From Pseudomonas nitroreducens (GTDB lineage: Bacteria > Pseudomonadota > Gammaproteobacteria > Pseudomonadales > Pseudomonadaceae), in assembly GCF_014204515.1 (NCBI RefSeq), contig NZ_JACHLI010000020.1, forward strand, positions 1 to 64,000: a DNA stretch of 64,000 nt. The letters are read 5' to 3'. The position numbers and the translations under genes are program-made. Shown here piece after piece: positions 9,548 to 20,166 of this stretch. The notes below the pieces were generated by a model that had not been told where the DNA came from, searched no databases, and was given only the letters and a program-made list of their open reading frames with translations. Positions within the stretch are counted from its first letter, which is position 1; each line of letters starts with the position of its first letter.

Positions 9548-11212
9548 TTAGTGAGCAGCCGCTTGCTCGGCTGCTTCGCGTTGCTTGGCGATCTCCTGGT
9601 TGCGCAGGAGGAAGCGCTGGATCTTGCCGCTGGGGGTCTTGGGCAGTTCGTCGACGAACTCCACTTCCCGCGGGTAGCTATGCGCCGACAGTCGCTTGCG
9701 CACGTACTGTTGTAGTTCCTCGGCCAGCTCCGCGCCCGGCCGGAAGGACGAACAGAGCACCACGAAGGCCTTGACCAGCTCGGTGCGCTCCGGGTCCGGC
9801 TTGCCGATCACCGCCGCCTCGATCACCGCCGGGTGCTCGATCAGCGCACTCTCCACGTCGAACGGGCCGACGCGGTAGCCGGAGGTGGTGATCAGGTCGT
9901 CGGCGCGGCCGACGAAGCTGATGCTGCCGTCGGCGTTCAGCTCCACGGTGTCGCCGCTCAGGTAGTAGTCGCCGACGAAGGACTTGGTCTGCATGCCCTG
10001 ATAGCCGGCGAACCACATCATCGGCGAGCGCTGGCGATCCATGGCGAGGATGCCGGGCTGGCCGGCGGGCAGCTCGTGGCCCTGCTCGTCCAGCACCACC
10101 ACGCGGTGGCCGGGAATGGCAAAGCCGGCGGCGCCCAGGTGTACCGGGTGCTCCAGCGCGTGGTGGTTGGCCAGCACCATGCCCAGTTCGGTCTGGCCGT
10201 AATGGTCATGGATAGTCACGCCCAGCTCGCTGGCGAACCAGCGGATGACTTCCGGCGTCAGCGGCTCACCGGCGCTGCTCACCGCGCGCAGGCGACCCTT
10301 GAGCGGCTTGGACACCGCCTCGCCAGCGGCGATCAGCAGACGGTATGCAGTGGGCGAACCGGCCAGGTTGGTAATGCCGTACTTGCGCACGATGCGGCAG
10401 GTGCTCTCCACCGTGAACGCGCCTTCGTAGAAGGTGATCGGGTGCCCCATGGCCAGCGGCCCGGTGACACCGTAGTAGAGGCCATAGGCCCAGCCCGGAT
10501 CGGCGAGGTTCCAGAACGAATCCTCCTCGCGCAGCCCCACTGCGTCGCGCATGTAGCCGACGAAGGCGACGATGGCCTTCAGCGGCACGGCCAGCGGCTT
10601 GGCCAGCCCGGTAGTGCCGGAGGTGAACATCAGCAGGAAGGTGTCTTCGCCGCTGCGCAGCACCGGCTCGAAGTCCGGCGAGTGACGCTCCAGTTCAGCC
10701 CAGAAGCTGTAGTCGCCGTGGCGGATGCCCTGCCCCTTCGGTCCACCAACGGTGACCAGCATGGGCGCGTCGGGCACTTCGTCGAGCTTGCCGCGGTTGG
10801 CGCCGTCGGTGACCACCACCTTGCTGCCGGCGAGCTTGACCCGGTGCTCGATGGCCTTGGGCCCGAAGGCGGTGAACAGCGGCTGGTAGACCGCGCCCAG
10901 GCGCCAGGTGCCGAGCACGGCGATCAGCAGTTCCGGAGTGCGCGGCAACATGCCGGAGACTACGTCGCCAGGGCGCACCCCGAGGCCGTGGAGGAAGCTG
11001 GCGAAGCGGCCGGAGAGTTCCTTGAGCTGGGTGAAGGTGTAGGTGGCACTGTCGCCGTCCTTGCCCTCCCAGAACAGCGCGACACGGCCGGGGATGGCGT
11101 GGCGGTCGCAGCATTCGACGCAGGCGTTGAGGGCATCGAGGTTGCCGTCCAGGACGGCATCGGCGGTGGCGCAGTAGTCGAACTCGGCCGTGGCGGCGGT
11201 ATGGGAACGCAT
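9548..11212 (-). CDS. Acyl-CoA synthetase, medium-chain AMP-ligase type
   Basis: A 554-residue adenylate-forming enzyme that activates a carboxylic acid with ATP and CoA. Core motifs are FTSGTTGLAKPL (phosphate-binding loop), HDHYGQTELGM, YLSGDTVELNADGSISFVGRADD and the C-terminal lysine motif PKTPSGKIQRFLLR. The layout resembles the MACS/Acs group. AGGAG precedes the ATG. It is the first gene of the operon leading to SDR, thiolase and dehydrogenase. No enoyl-CoA hydratase is encoded in the operon, so that step must be supplied elsewhere. Confidence 0.92.
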   Translation of the reverse strand: MRSHTAATAEFDYCATADAVLDGNLDALNACVECCDRHAIPGRVALFWEGKDGDSATYTFTQLKELSGRFASFLHGLGVRPGDVVSGMLPRTPELLIAVLGTWRLGAVYQPLFTAFGPKAIEHRVKLAGSKVVVTDGANRGKLDEVPDAPMLVTVGGPKGQGIRHGDYSFWAELERHSPDFEPVLRSGEDTFLLMFTSGTTGLAKPLAVPLKAIVAFVGYMRDAVGLREEDSFWNLADPGWAYGLYYGVTGPLAMGHPITFYEGAFTVESTCRIVRKYGITNLAGSPTAYRLLIAAGEAVSKPLKGRLRAVSSAGEPLTPEVIRWFASELGVTIHDHYGQTELGMVLANHHALEHPVHLGAAGFAIPGHRVVVLDEQGHELPAGQPGILAMDRQRSPMMWFAGYQGMQTKSFVGDYYLSGDTVELNADGSISFVGRADDLITTSGYRVGPFDVESALIEHPAVIEAAVIGKPDPERTELVKAFVVLCSSFRPGAELAEELQQYVRKRLSAHSYPREVEFVDELPKTPSGKIQRFLLRNQEIAKQREAAEQAAAH

Positions 11213-11339
11213 CGCGGAACTCCTGGTTTGTTCTTGTGTGGAGTTCCCTGATGTTCCCGCCGCAGCGCGGCGCGGGCAATGTCGAAAGCCGCCAATCTGG
11301 ATGAGCGGATTGGACAGCCTGGGGGTGGCACGATGGTGG

Positions 11340-11773
11340 AAGTTGCGCAGGAGCGGACTTTGTCCGCGATGGGCTGGGGGCCGTGCGGTTCGCGAGCAAG
11401 GACTAGGCGTCCCCCTCGGTCCTACCCCGGCCGGTTGGCTCGGTGCGGACCTTGTAGGAGCTAGCTTGCTCGCGAACCCACCCTGGCACCGGCCTTGCCG
11501 GCGGATCGCGGACGGAGTCCGCTCCTACGGGAACATCGGCGCGCTGGCTCGCCCTCACCCTAACCCTCTCCCAAGGGGAGAGGGGACCGTTCGGAGCGGG
11601 CTGGATGCTCGGCGTTAGCTGGTCAGGGGAGGTGCAGGAAGAACTGCGAGCCTATCGACTGCAGCGGACTGCCCCCTCTCCCTCCGGGAGAGGGCTGGGG
11701 TGAGGGGAGGCCCGAGCTCCGGGGGACGGCGAATCGAACGATGGGTATCGCTTCGCTCCACACCATCCTACGG
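11340..11773. repeat. Large mosaic of REP-type and GGGAGAGGG-type repeats
   Basis: This 600-bp gap between the ligase and the chemoreceptor holds only repeats: GGAGCGGAC-type arms (11350 and 11503-11530), the extended-loop REP variant in inverse orientation (11388-11425), a REP at about 11454-11478, two CCCTCTCCC...GGGAGAGGG elements (about 11551-11594 and 11669-11712) facing each other, and a GGTATCGCTTCGCTCCAC element (11740-11773). No gene is supported here. Confidence 0.85.
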
Positions 11774-11816
11774 TTCGAACGCCCTTGGGAAATCGGCGCT
11801 CGCGAATGAATCGCCC

Positions 11817-13964
11817 TTAAACGCGGAACTGATCCATCAACCCCTGCTGATGATTCGCCAGCTTGTTCAGCGACTGGCTGACCTGCGCCGATTCCTGCGC
11901 CTGACTCGACAGCGACTCGGTCACGTCGCGGATGCCCGCCACGTTGCGGTTGATCTCCTCGGCCACCGCGCTCTGTTCCTCCGCGGCGCTGGCGATCTGC
12001 AGGTTCATGTCGGTGATCACGCCCACCGCGTCGCCGATGCGTTTCAGCGCGGCAACCGCTTGTTCGACCTGGCTCACGCTGTCCTGCGCCTGGCGATGGC
12101 TGTTGCTCATCGCGCCAACGACATCGCGGGTGCCGTTCTGCAGGCCTTCGATGACCTGGCGGATTTCCTCCACCGAATCCTGGGTGCGCTTGGCGAGGTT
12201 GCGCACCTCGTCGGCCACCACGGCGAAGCCGCGACCGGCCTCGCCGGCGCGGGCCGCCTCGATGGCGGCGTTGAGCGCCAGCAGGTTGGTCTGCTCGGCG
12301 ATGCCGCGGATCACTTCCAGCACCGAACCGATCTGCTCGCTGCTGGCAGCGAGTCCTTCCACCTGGCTCATGGCATTGCTCATGTCGCTGGCCAGTTCGT
12401 CGATCAGGCGGGTGGTGTTGTCGATCACGCTCAAGCCATCACGGGTCGCGCCGTCGGCGCCGCGGGCGGCATCGGCGGCCATGGCGGCGCTGTTGGCGAC
12501 GTCGTGGGCGGTGGCGCTCATTTCCTGGGACGCAGTGGCCACCTGATCGACTTCGCGGAACTGCTGCTGCATGCCGGCGCTGGTCTGGCTGGCGATTTCC
12601 GAGGATTGGTCGGCGGTGGCGCGGGCGTCGTGCACTGAGGATTTCACGTCGCGGATGATCGGTTGCAGCTTGTCGAGGAAGCGGTTGAACCAACCGGCCA
12701 GCTCGCCGAGCTCGTCCTTGCCGGCGTAGTCCAGACGCTTGGTCAGGTCACCTTCGCCGCTGGCGATGTTGCGCAGCATGGCGGCGACGCCGAGGATCGG
12801 CCGGGTCACGCCACGGGCGGTGAGCCACACCAGCAGCAGGCCGGCCACCGCGGCGATCAGGCCGAACAGGGTCTGCCACAGGGCGCTGCTGGAGTTGCGC
12901 TCATCCAGCTTCTTCTGCAATTCGAGGGAGGGAGCCAGCAGCACGTCCTGCGGCACATCCAGGACTACCGCCCAGGGTTTGCTGGCATCCGGGATCGGCA
13001 GCAGCGGCTCGACCACGCGCAGCTGGCCGCCCTGCTCCAGGACTTCCGGACGACCGCCTGCCTGCAGGCTGAGCAGCTCGGCGGCCTGGCCGGGAATGGC
13101 CTTGGCCAGCGGCTGGCCGAGCAGCGCTTCATCGCTGCTGTAGCCGGCGAGCAGGCCGGCCGGGCTGACGATGCTGACGCTGCCGGCGCCGTCATACAGC
13201 TGGCGATCACCATCGACCGCCAGCTGTTGCAGGCGGCTGAGGCTGATGTCGATGCCGATCACGGCGATGACCTTGCCCTGGTCGATCAGCGGGAAGGTCA
13301 CGGTGGTCATCAGTACCTTGCTGCCCGAGGCGCTGTCGAAATACGGGTTGAGCACGCAGGCCTTGCGGGTCTGCAGCGGGCACAGCTGCCAGGTGTTGAA
13401 CGGGCTGCCGTCGAGCATGACCGAGGTGTCGGCGATCATGTCTTCGGTCACCGCCAGGCCGGTCATCTCGCCCGAGGCCTTCTGCGCCCAGTACGCGCCG
13501 AAGCGGCCCTTGTCGTTGCTGCCGGCATCGGGCTGATTGATGAACTGCGCGTCCTGGCCGTCCAGCGCATCGGGCTGGAAGACCACGTAGAGGCTGAGCA
13601 GGTTGGGGTTGCTCTTCAGGCCATCGCGCACCAGTTGGTTGAGGTCCTTGCGCACGCTGGCAGCGTCCACGCCGTGCCGGGTCGACTGCTCGCGCAGTTG
13701 GGAGACCTGCCGGGAGAACTGGTTGCCGAAGTGGTAAACGTCGGTGAAGAAGCGCTGGATGATCTCCGCCTGCTGCTCGCTGCGCGCCTGCATCCGCGAC
13801 TTGGCCGCGTCCTTGAGCATGTCGGCGTTGGCCGCCTTGATCAGCTGCGCGTCGTGGTTCATCCGGAACAGCGAGAGGCCGACCAGCAGGCAGACGATGC
13901 ACAGCAGGCAGAGGCCGGTGAGCAGCGTGATCTTCCACTGGATCGAGAGGCGGGACAGGGGCAT
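11817..13964 (-). CDS. Methyl-accepting chemotaxis protein with dCache sensor (TlpQ/McpU-like)
   Basis: A 715-residue chemoreceptor. First membrane segment about residues 12-32; periplasmic double-Cache domain about 45-340; second membrane segment about 362-384; HAMP domain about 386-437; cytoplasmic signalling helix with the hairpin tip EQTNLLALNAAIEAARAGE. Length and N-terminus resemble P. aeruginosa TlpQ and P. putida McpU, receptors for histamine and polyamines (recalled, not aligned). The canonical amino-acid motif RxWY is not seen; RFGAYW occupies a similar place. It interrupts the acyl-CoA gene cluster but is separated by 600 bp of repeats and is probably transcribed alone. An amine ligand is a hypothesis. 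Confidence 0.9.
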   Translation of the reverse strand: MPLSRLSIQWKITLLTGLCLLCIVCLLVGLSLFRMNHDAQLIKAANADMLKDAAKSRMQARSEQQAEIIQRFFTDVYHFGNQFSRQVSQLREQSTRHGVDAASVRKDLNQLVRDGLKSNPNLLSLYVVFQPDALDGQDAQFINQPDAGSNDKGRFGAYWAQKASGEMTGLAVTEDMIADTSVMLDGSPFNTWQLCPLQTRKACVLNPYFDSASGSKVLMTTVTFPLIDQGKVIAVIGIDISLSRLQQLAVDGDRQLYDGAGSVSIVSPAGLLAGYSSDEALLGQPLAKAIPGQAAELLSLQAGGRPEVLEQGGQLRVVEPLLPIPDASKPWAVVLDVPQDVLLAPSLELQKKLDERNSSSALWQTLFGLIAAVAGLLLVWLTARGVTRPILGVAAMLRNIASGEGDLTKRLDYAGKDELGELAGWFNRFLDKLQPIIRDVKSSVHDARATADQSSEIASQTSAGMQQQFREVDQVATASQEMSATAHDVANSAAMAADAARGADGATRDGLSVIDNTTRLIDELASDMSNAMSQVEGLAASSEQIGSVLEVIRGIAEQTNLLALNAAIEAARAGEAGRGFAVVADEVRNLAKRTQDSVEEIRQVIEGLQNGTRDVVGAMSNSHRQAQDSVSQVEQAVAALKRIGDAVGVITDMNLQIASAAEEQSAVAEEINRNVAGIRDVTESLSSQAQESAQVSQSLNKLANHQQGLMDQFRV

Positions 13965-14045
13965 GGCGGGACGTCCTTGGGCAAGAGCGATTCTGTTTTG
14001 TTGTATCGGCTAGAAAGGCGGCCACTTGAGCCAAGCCCTTAAATA

Positions 14046-15062
14046 TCAGGGCTCCTGGCGGATCAGCGCGCGGTATTGCCCGGGCGTCGATCCGGTCCAT
14101 TTGCGGAAGGCCTTGTAGAAGGCGCTGGTGTCGGCGAAACCCAGTTCTTCGGCGAGGTCGGCGAAGTTGCCGTCGCCGCTGTCCAGCCGCGCGATGGCCA
14201 GGTCACGGCGCAGCTGGTCCTTGAGCGCCTGGTAGGACTGCCCTTCGGCGGCGAGTTTGCGGCGCAGGGTCGAGGGCGCCATGTAGAAGTGTCCGGCGAG
14301 GGCGTCGAGGTCCGGCCAGCGTTCGAACTTCAGGCTGCGCAGGTAAGCCTTGGTGCGCGCGGCGAGGCTTTGCGGGTCGCGGTAGCGCACCAGGATGTTG
14401 GCCGGCGCGCCACCGAGGAAGCGCCGCAGTTCGCGCTCGTCACGGCGCACCAGCAGGTCCAGCGCCTCGGCGTTGAACAGCAGGCGCGACTGGCGTCGGG
14501 AAAAGTTGAGGTTCTCGGTGAACATCACCCGGTAGTCGGCGATGAAATCCGGCGCCGGGCAGCGCAGTTCGATGGCCAGCACCGGGATACGCCGTCCCAC
14601 CAGCCAGCAGGCCAGGCCGTGCAACATCAGCCAGAAGGTGAAGTAGCAGAAGGCGCGCGGCGCGTCAGTGGAGGGTTCGTCGATGGCGATGGCGGCGACG
14701 CCGTCCTGGCGGACCAGTCGCGGGGTGAAGTCGTCGAAGATCAGCCCCATGAAGCGCAGCGCAGCGTTCAGCGCCGCTTCCAGGGTCGGCTCGCGTACTG
14801 CCGCGGCGGCCATGAAGTTGAAGCTACCGGACTTCATGCGTCGGGCGTTCATGCCAAAGAACTCGTCGTCCATCTCCTTGGCCAGGCGCAGCCAGAGCCG
14901 CGCGTAGGCCTGGCTGGAGACCCGCGCGTAGGGTTTGCCAAACAGCTCCGGAGCGATGCCGGCGGCGGCCAATAGCGGAGCGTCGTCGCGGCCGGCGCGA
15001 CGAAACTCGGCCAGCGCTTCGCTGACCAGGCGGATGGAGATGGTGCCCTTCTCTACGCCCAT
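14046..15062 (-). CDS. AraC-family regulator (Arabinose_bd/OruR-like)
   Basis: A 338-residue regulator. The N-terminal half (TISIRLVSEALAEFRRAG ...) is the ligand-binding domain shared with OruR and MmsR-type activators. The C-terminal AraC helix-turn-helix pair is visible in FYMAPSTLRRKLAAEG and FADLAEELGFADTSAFYKAFRKWTGSTPGQYR. The start MGVEKG fits the family N-terminus, although its Shine-Dalgarno match is weak; an upstream ATG at 15113 would abut the ligase stop. It lies directly downstream of the second acyl-CoA ligase on the same strand. From memory this pair is PA2556/PA2557. Confidence 0.85.
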   Translation of the reverse strand: MGVEKGTISIRLVSEALAEFRRAGRDDAPLLAAAGIAPELFGKPYARVSSQAYARLWLRLAKEMDDEFFGMNARRMKSGSFNFMAAAAVREPTLEAALNAALRFMGLIFDDFTPRLVRQDGVAAIAIDEPSTDAPRAFCYFTFWLMLHGLACWLVGRRIPVLAIELRCPAPDFIADYRVMFTENLNFSRRQSRLLFNAEALDLLVRRDERELRRFLGGAPANILVRYRDPQSLAARTKAYLRSLKFERWPDLDALAGHFYMAPSTLRRKLAAEGQSYQALKDQLRRDLAIARLDSGDGNFADLAEELGFADTSAFYKAFRKWTGSTPGQYRALIRQEP

Positions 15063-15113
15063 GGCGCCCCGGTTCTGCTGAAGCGGTCCTGGGTGCAGGA
15101 GGTCTTGCCGCAA

Positions 15114-16793
<1,680 letters not shown>

Positions 16794-16920
16794 GGCTTTC
16801 CCTTGTTGTGCTTGTTCTGGGATCAACGCTGAACGATCGGCCCTGGCAGCGGTGCATGCACCGAGGGCCGAGCTGGCAGCCCTGCCGGACTGACTGGCCG
16901 GTCGCGGGCTGCGAAACATG

Positions 16921-16936
16921 TTTACGTTAACGTAAA
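16921..16936. promoter_or_regulatory. Perfect 16-bp palindrome upstream of the acyl-CoA ligase
   Basis: TTTACGTTAACGTAAA stands in the AT-rich promoter region of the ligase. It resembles, from memory, sites of the MerR-type regulator LiuR described for branched-chain amino-acid and fatty-acid catabolism in proteobacteria. Identity of the binder is inference. The remaining gap to 17299 shows only a second inverted repeat, CGTCTCAG / CTGAGACG (17172-17198), upstream of pbpG. Confidence 0.6.
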
Positions 16937-17299
16937 GGTAAACGCAACCCCGACCATCGGCAGCCGATCGGGCCGGATGCCTCCGCTCATTTCAGGATAG
17001 CTACTCACAAAGCGTGCCACCCAAGCTTGCAGCCCTATGCAGCGCGGCTTTCAGAGGGATTCTGGCTAACTTCCGGGGAGTCGTTCCGGTTGCATTTCGC
17101 AACAGCTCGGGCAAGCTGCCGCGCCGCGACTGGCAGCGCGATTCACGGCTTCCCTGTAGCGGTCGGCGCCACGTCTCAGCCTGTCGCAAACTGAGACGCC
17201 CCACGCCACGTGCGCTATGACGGACCTTGCAGTAGACTTCGCCGAAAATGCCTACATGGATGTAGACACATTCCCACTCAATGTTTGCGAATTTCATCC

Positions 17300-18232
17300 A
17301 TGACTAGTCGTCGTTCGATACTGAGCCTGCTGTTTGCCTGTGCCGCTGTTGTCTGTACATCGAACACCCTCGCCGCCTCCACCGCCAAAGCGGCCTCGCC
17401 CAAGGAGCTGGTGCTTGCTTCGGGCAGCGCCCTGGTGGTCGATATGGAGAACGGCAAGACCCTCTACTCCAGCAATCCCAACCTGGTGGTGCCCATCGCC
17501 TCGGTGACCAAGCTGATGACCGCCATGGTCACCCTGGACGCCAAGCTGCCGATGAATGAACTGATCCCGGTGGACATCTCCGAGACCGCCGAGATGAAGG
17601 GCGTGTTCTCCCGCGTGCACCTGGGCAGCATGATCAGCCGCCAGAACATGCTGCTGCTGGCGCTGATGTCCTCGGAAAACCGCGCCGCCGCGAGCCTCGC
17701 CCACAACTATCCGGGCGGTTCCAAAGCCTTTGTCGCAGCGATGAACGCCAAGGCGAAATCCCTGGGCATGACCCGCACCCACTACGTCGAGCCCACCGGC
17801 CTGTCGATCCACAACGTCTCCGACGCCACCGACCTGATCCGCCTGGCCAAGGCCGCCTACACCTACCCGCAGATCCGCGCGGCGAGCACCACCGCCACCA
17901 GCGACGCGCGCTTCAGCAAGCCCAGCTACTCACTGAGCTTCTTCAACACCAACCCGCTGGTGCGCAACGGCAAGTGGGACATCCGCCTGACCAAGACCGG
18001 CTTCACCAACGACGCCGGCCACTGCCTGGTGATGATCACCATGATGAACGGCCGCCCGGTCGCCCTGGCCCTGCTCGATGCCTTCGGCAAACGCACCCAC
18101 GTGGCCGACGCCAGCCGCATCCGCCGCTGGGTGGAAACCGGCGTCGCCTCCCCGGTGCCCGCCGTCGCCCTGCAGTACAAGGCCCAGCGCAGCCAGGCGC
18201 GCGCAGCCAACATCACGGCCACCGCCGAGTAA
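17300..18232 (+). CDS. pbpG: D-alanyl-D-alanine endopeptidase (PBP7)
   Basis: A 310-residue periplasmic serine peptidase of the S11 family that cleaves D-Ala-mDAP crosslinks in peptidoglycan. A signal peptide ends near NTLAAS. The active-site triad is visible: SVTK (SxxK, about residue 77), SEN (SxN, about 134) and KTGFTND (KTG, about 234). Length equals that of P. aeruginosa PbpG. There is no good ribosome-binding site before the ATG, but the N-terminus fits a signal peptide. Confidence 0.93.
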   Translation: MTSRRSILSLLFACAAVVCTSNTLAASTAKAASPKELVLASGSALVVDMENGKTLYSSNPNLVVPIASVTKLMTAMVTLDAKLPMNELIPVDISETAEMKGVFSRVHLGSMISRQNMLLLALMSSENRAAASLAHNYPGGSKAFVAAMNAKAKSLGMTRTHYVEPTGLSIHNVSDATDLIRLAKAAYTYPQIRAASTTATSDARFSKPSYSLSFFNTNPLVRNGKWDIRLTKTGFTNDAGHCLVMITMMNGRPVALALLDAFGKRTHVADASRIRRWVETGVASPVPAVALQYKAQRSQARAANITATAE

Positions 18233-18397
18233 GCTGCTCCTCGCGCTGGCGGAGACCGCTCCGCCAGCCGCCCTCTCCTTTCTTCCTTTCCCCCTGTCGT
18301 TTCAGCCCTGCTGGATGGCGCTTCCACCACTTATATGCCCGTCATCATTCAATGATAGTATGACGAACGTAATATTTGATAAGCACTGGAGCCTGCG

Positions 18398-18937
18398 ATG
18401 ACCGACCTGACCCTCACCCGTGAACAGAAGATCGCCGCCTGGGAGGCTGCCGCGGCGGACATGCGCCAACGCCTGGCCGAACCCGGCGTGGTGTCGCTGC
18501 AGGAGCTGCGCGGCAAGTCGCCCCAGGAGTTCTTCGACGGCATTGGCGCCGGCGAACTGCCCGCCCCGCCGATCAACGCGCTGATCGGCTTCGTTCCGCT
18601 GGAATGGGGCCAGGGCCGCTTCATCTTCCAGGGCACCCCGGACATGCGCCATTACAACCCGCTGGGCACCGTGCACGGCGGTTACGCGGCGACCCTGCTG
18701 GACTCAGCCATGGGCTGCGCGGTGCACACCATGCTCGAACCGGGGCTGGGCTACACCACCACCGACCTGCGCATCAGCTACATCCGCGCCCTGACCCGCG
18801 ACACCGGGCCGATCCGCGCCGAGGGCAGCATCGTGCACATCGGCCGCTCCACCGCCCTGGCCGAGGGCCGCCTCTACGATGTCGACGGCCGGCTCTACGC
18901 CACCGGCTCCACCACCTGCCTGATCCTCGGGCGCTGA
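18398..18937 (+). CDS. PaaI-family hotdog-fold thioesterase
   Basis: A 179-residue acyl-CoA thioesterase with the 4HBT/PaaI pattern MRHYNPLGTVHGGYAATLLDSAMGCAVHTML, followed by TTDLRISYIRAL and GSIVHIGRSTALAEGRLYD. The Asp of the LLDSAMG helix is the usual catalytic residue. About 70 N-terminal residues precede the domain. GGAG lies upstream of the ATG, and an AT-rich stretch (18340-18385) is the likely promoter. A terminator used by the opposite strand follows. The substrate is unknown. Confidence 0.88.
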   Translation: MTDLTLTREQKIAAWEAAAADMRQRLAEPGVVSLQELRGKSPQEFFDGIGAGELPAPPINALIGFVPLEWGQGRFIFQGTPDMRHYNPLGTVHGGYAATLLDSAMGCAVHTMLEPGLGYTTTDLRISYIRALTRDTGPIRAEGSIVHIGRSTALAEGRLYDVDGRLYATGSTTCLILGR

Positions 18938-18971
18938 AGATCCGGCGCCAGCCCGGCACTTTTCCGCGGGC

Positions 18972-19001
18972 GAAAAAAAGCGCGCCTCTCGAGGCGCGCT
19001 T
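18972..19001 (-). terminator. Intrinsic terminator (minus strand)
   Basis: Stem AAGCGCGCCTC / GAGGCGCGCTT followed on the minus strand by T7. It lies about 150 bp downstream of the OmpA-family gene read leftward. The gap between them (19002-19154) has no supported gene. Confidence 0.85.
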
Positions 19002-19154
19002 CAGGGTCCGAAAGCCCGCAAGAATCGAACTCCGGTTGGCGTTGTCCGCGCTCAGTCAGCACGAGCAAGCCATATATGCGATTCCCGGCTCGACGTCTCA
19101 CACACCCGATGGGGGCAGTCGAAACGCCAGCGCGCCGGATCCCGCAGGCCGGGC

Positions 19155-20063
19155 TTACTGCTGGCCGTTCTGGATAACCACCTCCACACGGCGGTTCGGT
19201 GCGTTGCAGGCGATGCGTTCCTTGCGCGAACCGCTGCCGCACTGCACCACCGGCTCCGAGCTGCCGCGGCCGCTGGCATGCAGCAGGTTGGCCTGGATGC
19301 CCTGTTCCTGCAGGACGCGGCGGATGGTTTCGGCGCGCTGCTGGGACAGCCGCTGGTTGGCGGCGGCGTTGCCGATGGGGTCGGCGTGGCCGATCACGTC
19401 GATGCTGCCGATATCCGACTGTTGCTGGATGTCCTGCACGGCCTTGTTCAGCATTTGCCGACCTTCAGGAGTCAGGTCCTTGTAGCCGCTCTTGCCGAAC
19501 TGGAACAGCACGTCGCTACGCAGGGTGAGCTTGGTTTCACCCTGGCACGGCACCACCGAGCTGGCACGGCTGATCACGTGGATCTGCCGGCGCAGACCTT
19601 GCAGGCTCTGCTCGGCTTCGCGGCCGGTGTGTACGATCGGCGTGCTGCCGGCGATCGGGGCCTCCAGGACGTAGGTCTGCCCGCCACTGAGCTTGGCGTA
19701 GCTCTGCGGGTTGCGCTTGCCGGTATACAGCGGCGCGTCGCCGATGTAGGTCTCCAGCGAGTGCTCGCCGGCCGGGGTGCAGAAGGTGGTGTAGCCACCG
19801 GGCATCAGGGCGCTTTGCAGTTGGCCGTCAATGTAGACGTGGGCGGCTTCCTTGCCGGTGTCATTGCCACGGAACAGGATGATCTGGGCCTGCTGCGCCG
19901 ACACCGACTGCTGCTTCTGGTAGGCCTCACCATAGATCGCATCGTTGTTGGAGAAAGCCAGACTCTGCTGGGCATGCAGGCCGGTGAAGACCGCCAGGGC
20001 GGCCAGGGCCAGGGGCCATTGACGCTTGGCCTTGGCGGCGCCATTGCGAAGATTCGAAGTCAT
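19155..20063 (-). CDS. OmpA-family cell-envelope protein downstream of the giant adhesin
   Basis: A 302-residue exported protein. The signal peptide spans about residues 1-36 (ALAALAVFTGLHAQQSLA). The middle (about 55-170) reads as a beta-rich domain with GGYTTFCTPAGEHSLETYIG. The C-terminal OmpA domain (about 185-300) has LRSDVLFQFGKSGYKDLTPEG, VIGHADPIGNAAANQRLSQQRAETI and CNAPNRRVEVVIQ. It follows the adhesin by 103 bp on the same strand, so co-transcription and an outer-membrane role for the adhesin are plausible but inferred. Confidence 0.85.
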   Translation of the reverse strand: MTSNLRNGAAKAKRQWPLALAALAVFTGLHAQQSLAFSNNDAIYGEAYQKQQSVSAQQAQIILFRGNDTGKEAAHVYIDGQLQSALMPGGYTTFCTPAGEHSLETYIGDAPLYTGKRNPQSYAKLSGGQTYVLEAPIAGSTPIVHTGREAEQSLQGLRRQIHVISRASSVVPCQGETKLTLRSDVLFQFGKSGYKDLTPEGRQMLNKAVQDIQQQSDIGSIDVIGHADPIGNAAANQRLSQQRAETIRRVLQEQGIQANLLHASGRGSSEPVVQCGSGSRKERIACNAPNRRVEVVIQNGQQ

Positions 20064-20166
20064 TTGGACATGTCTCTGGTTGGCTCCGCCGCTGGCGGCG
20101 GAGCGGGCAATAGGGTCCGGAGCAGGCGGCGGGATGGCTATCCCGCCGCCCTTTCCAGAAGCGGGC

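Noticed and set aside
19005..19080. tRNA-like GTTCGATTC on the minus strand
   Set aside because: The expected T-arm stem has mismatches and no anticodon or acceptor arm can be drawn; it may be a chance match or an old remnant.
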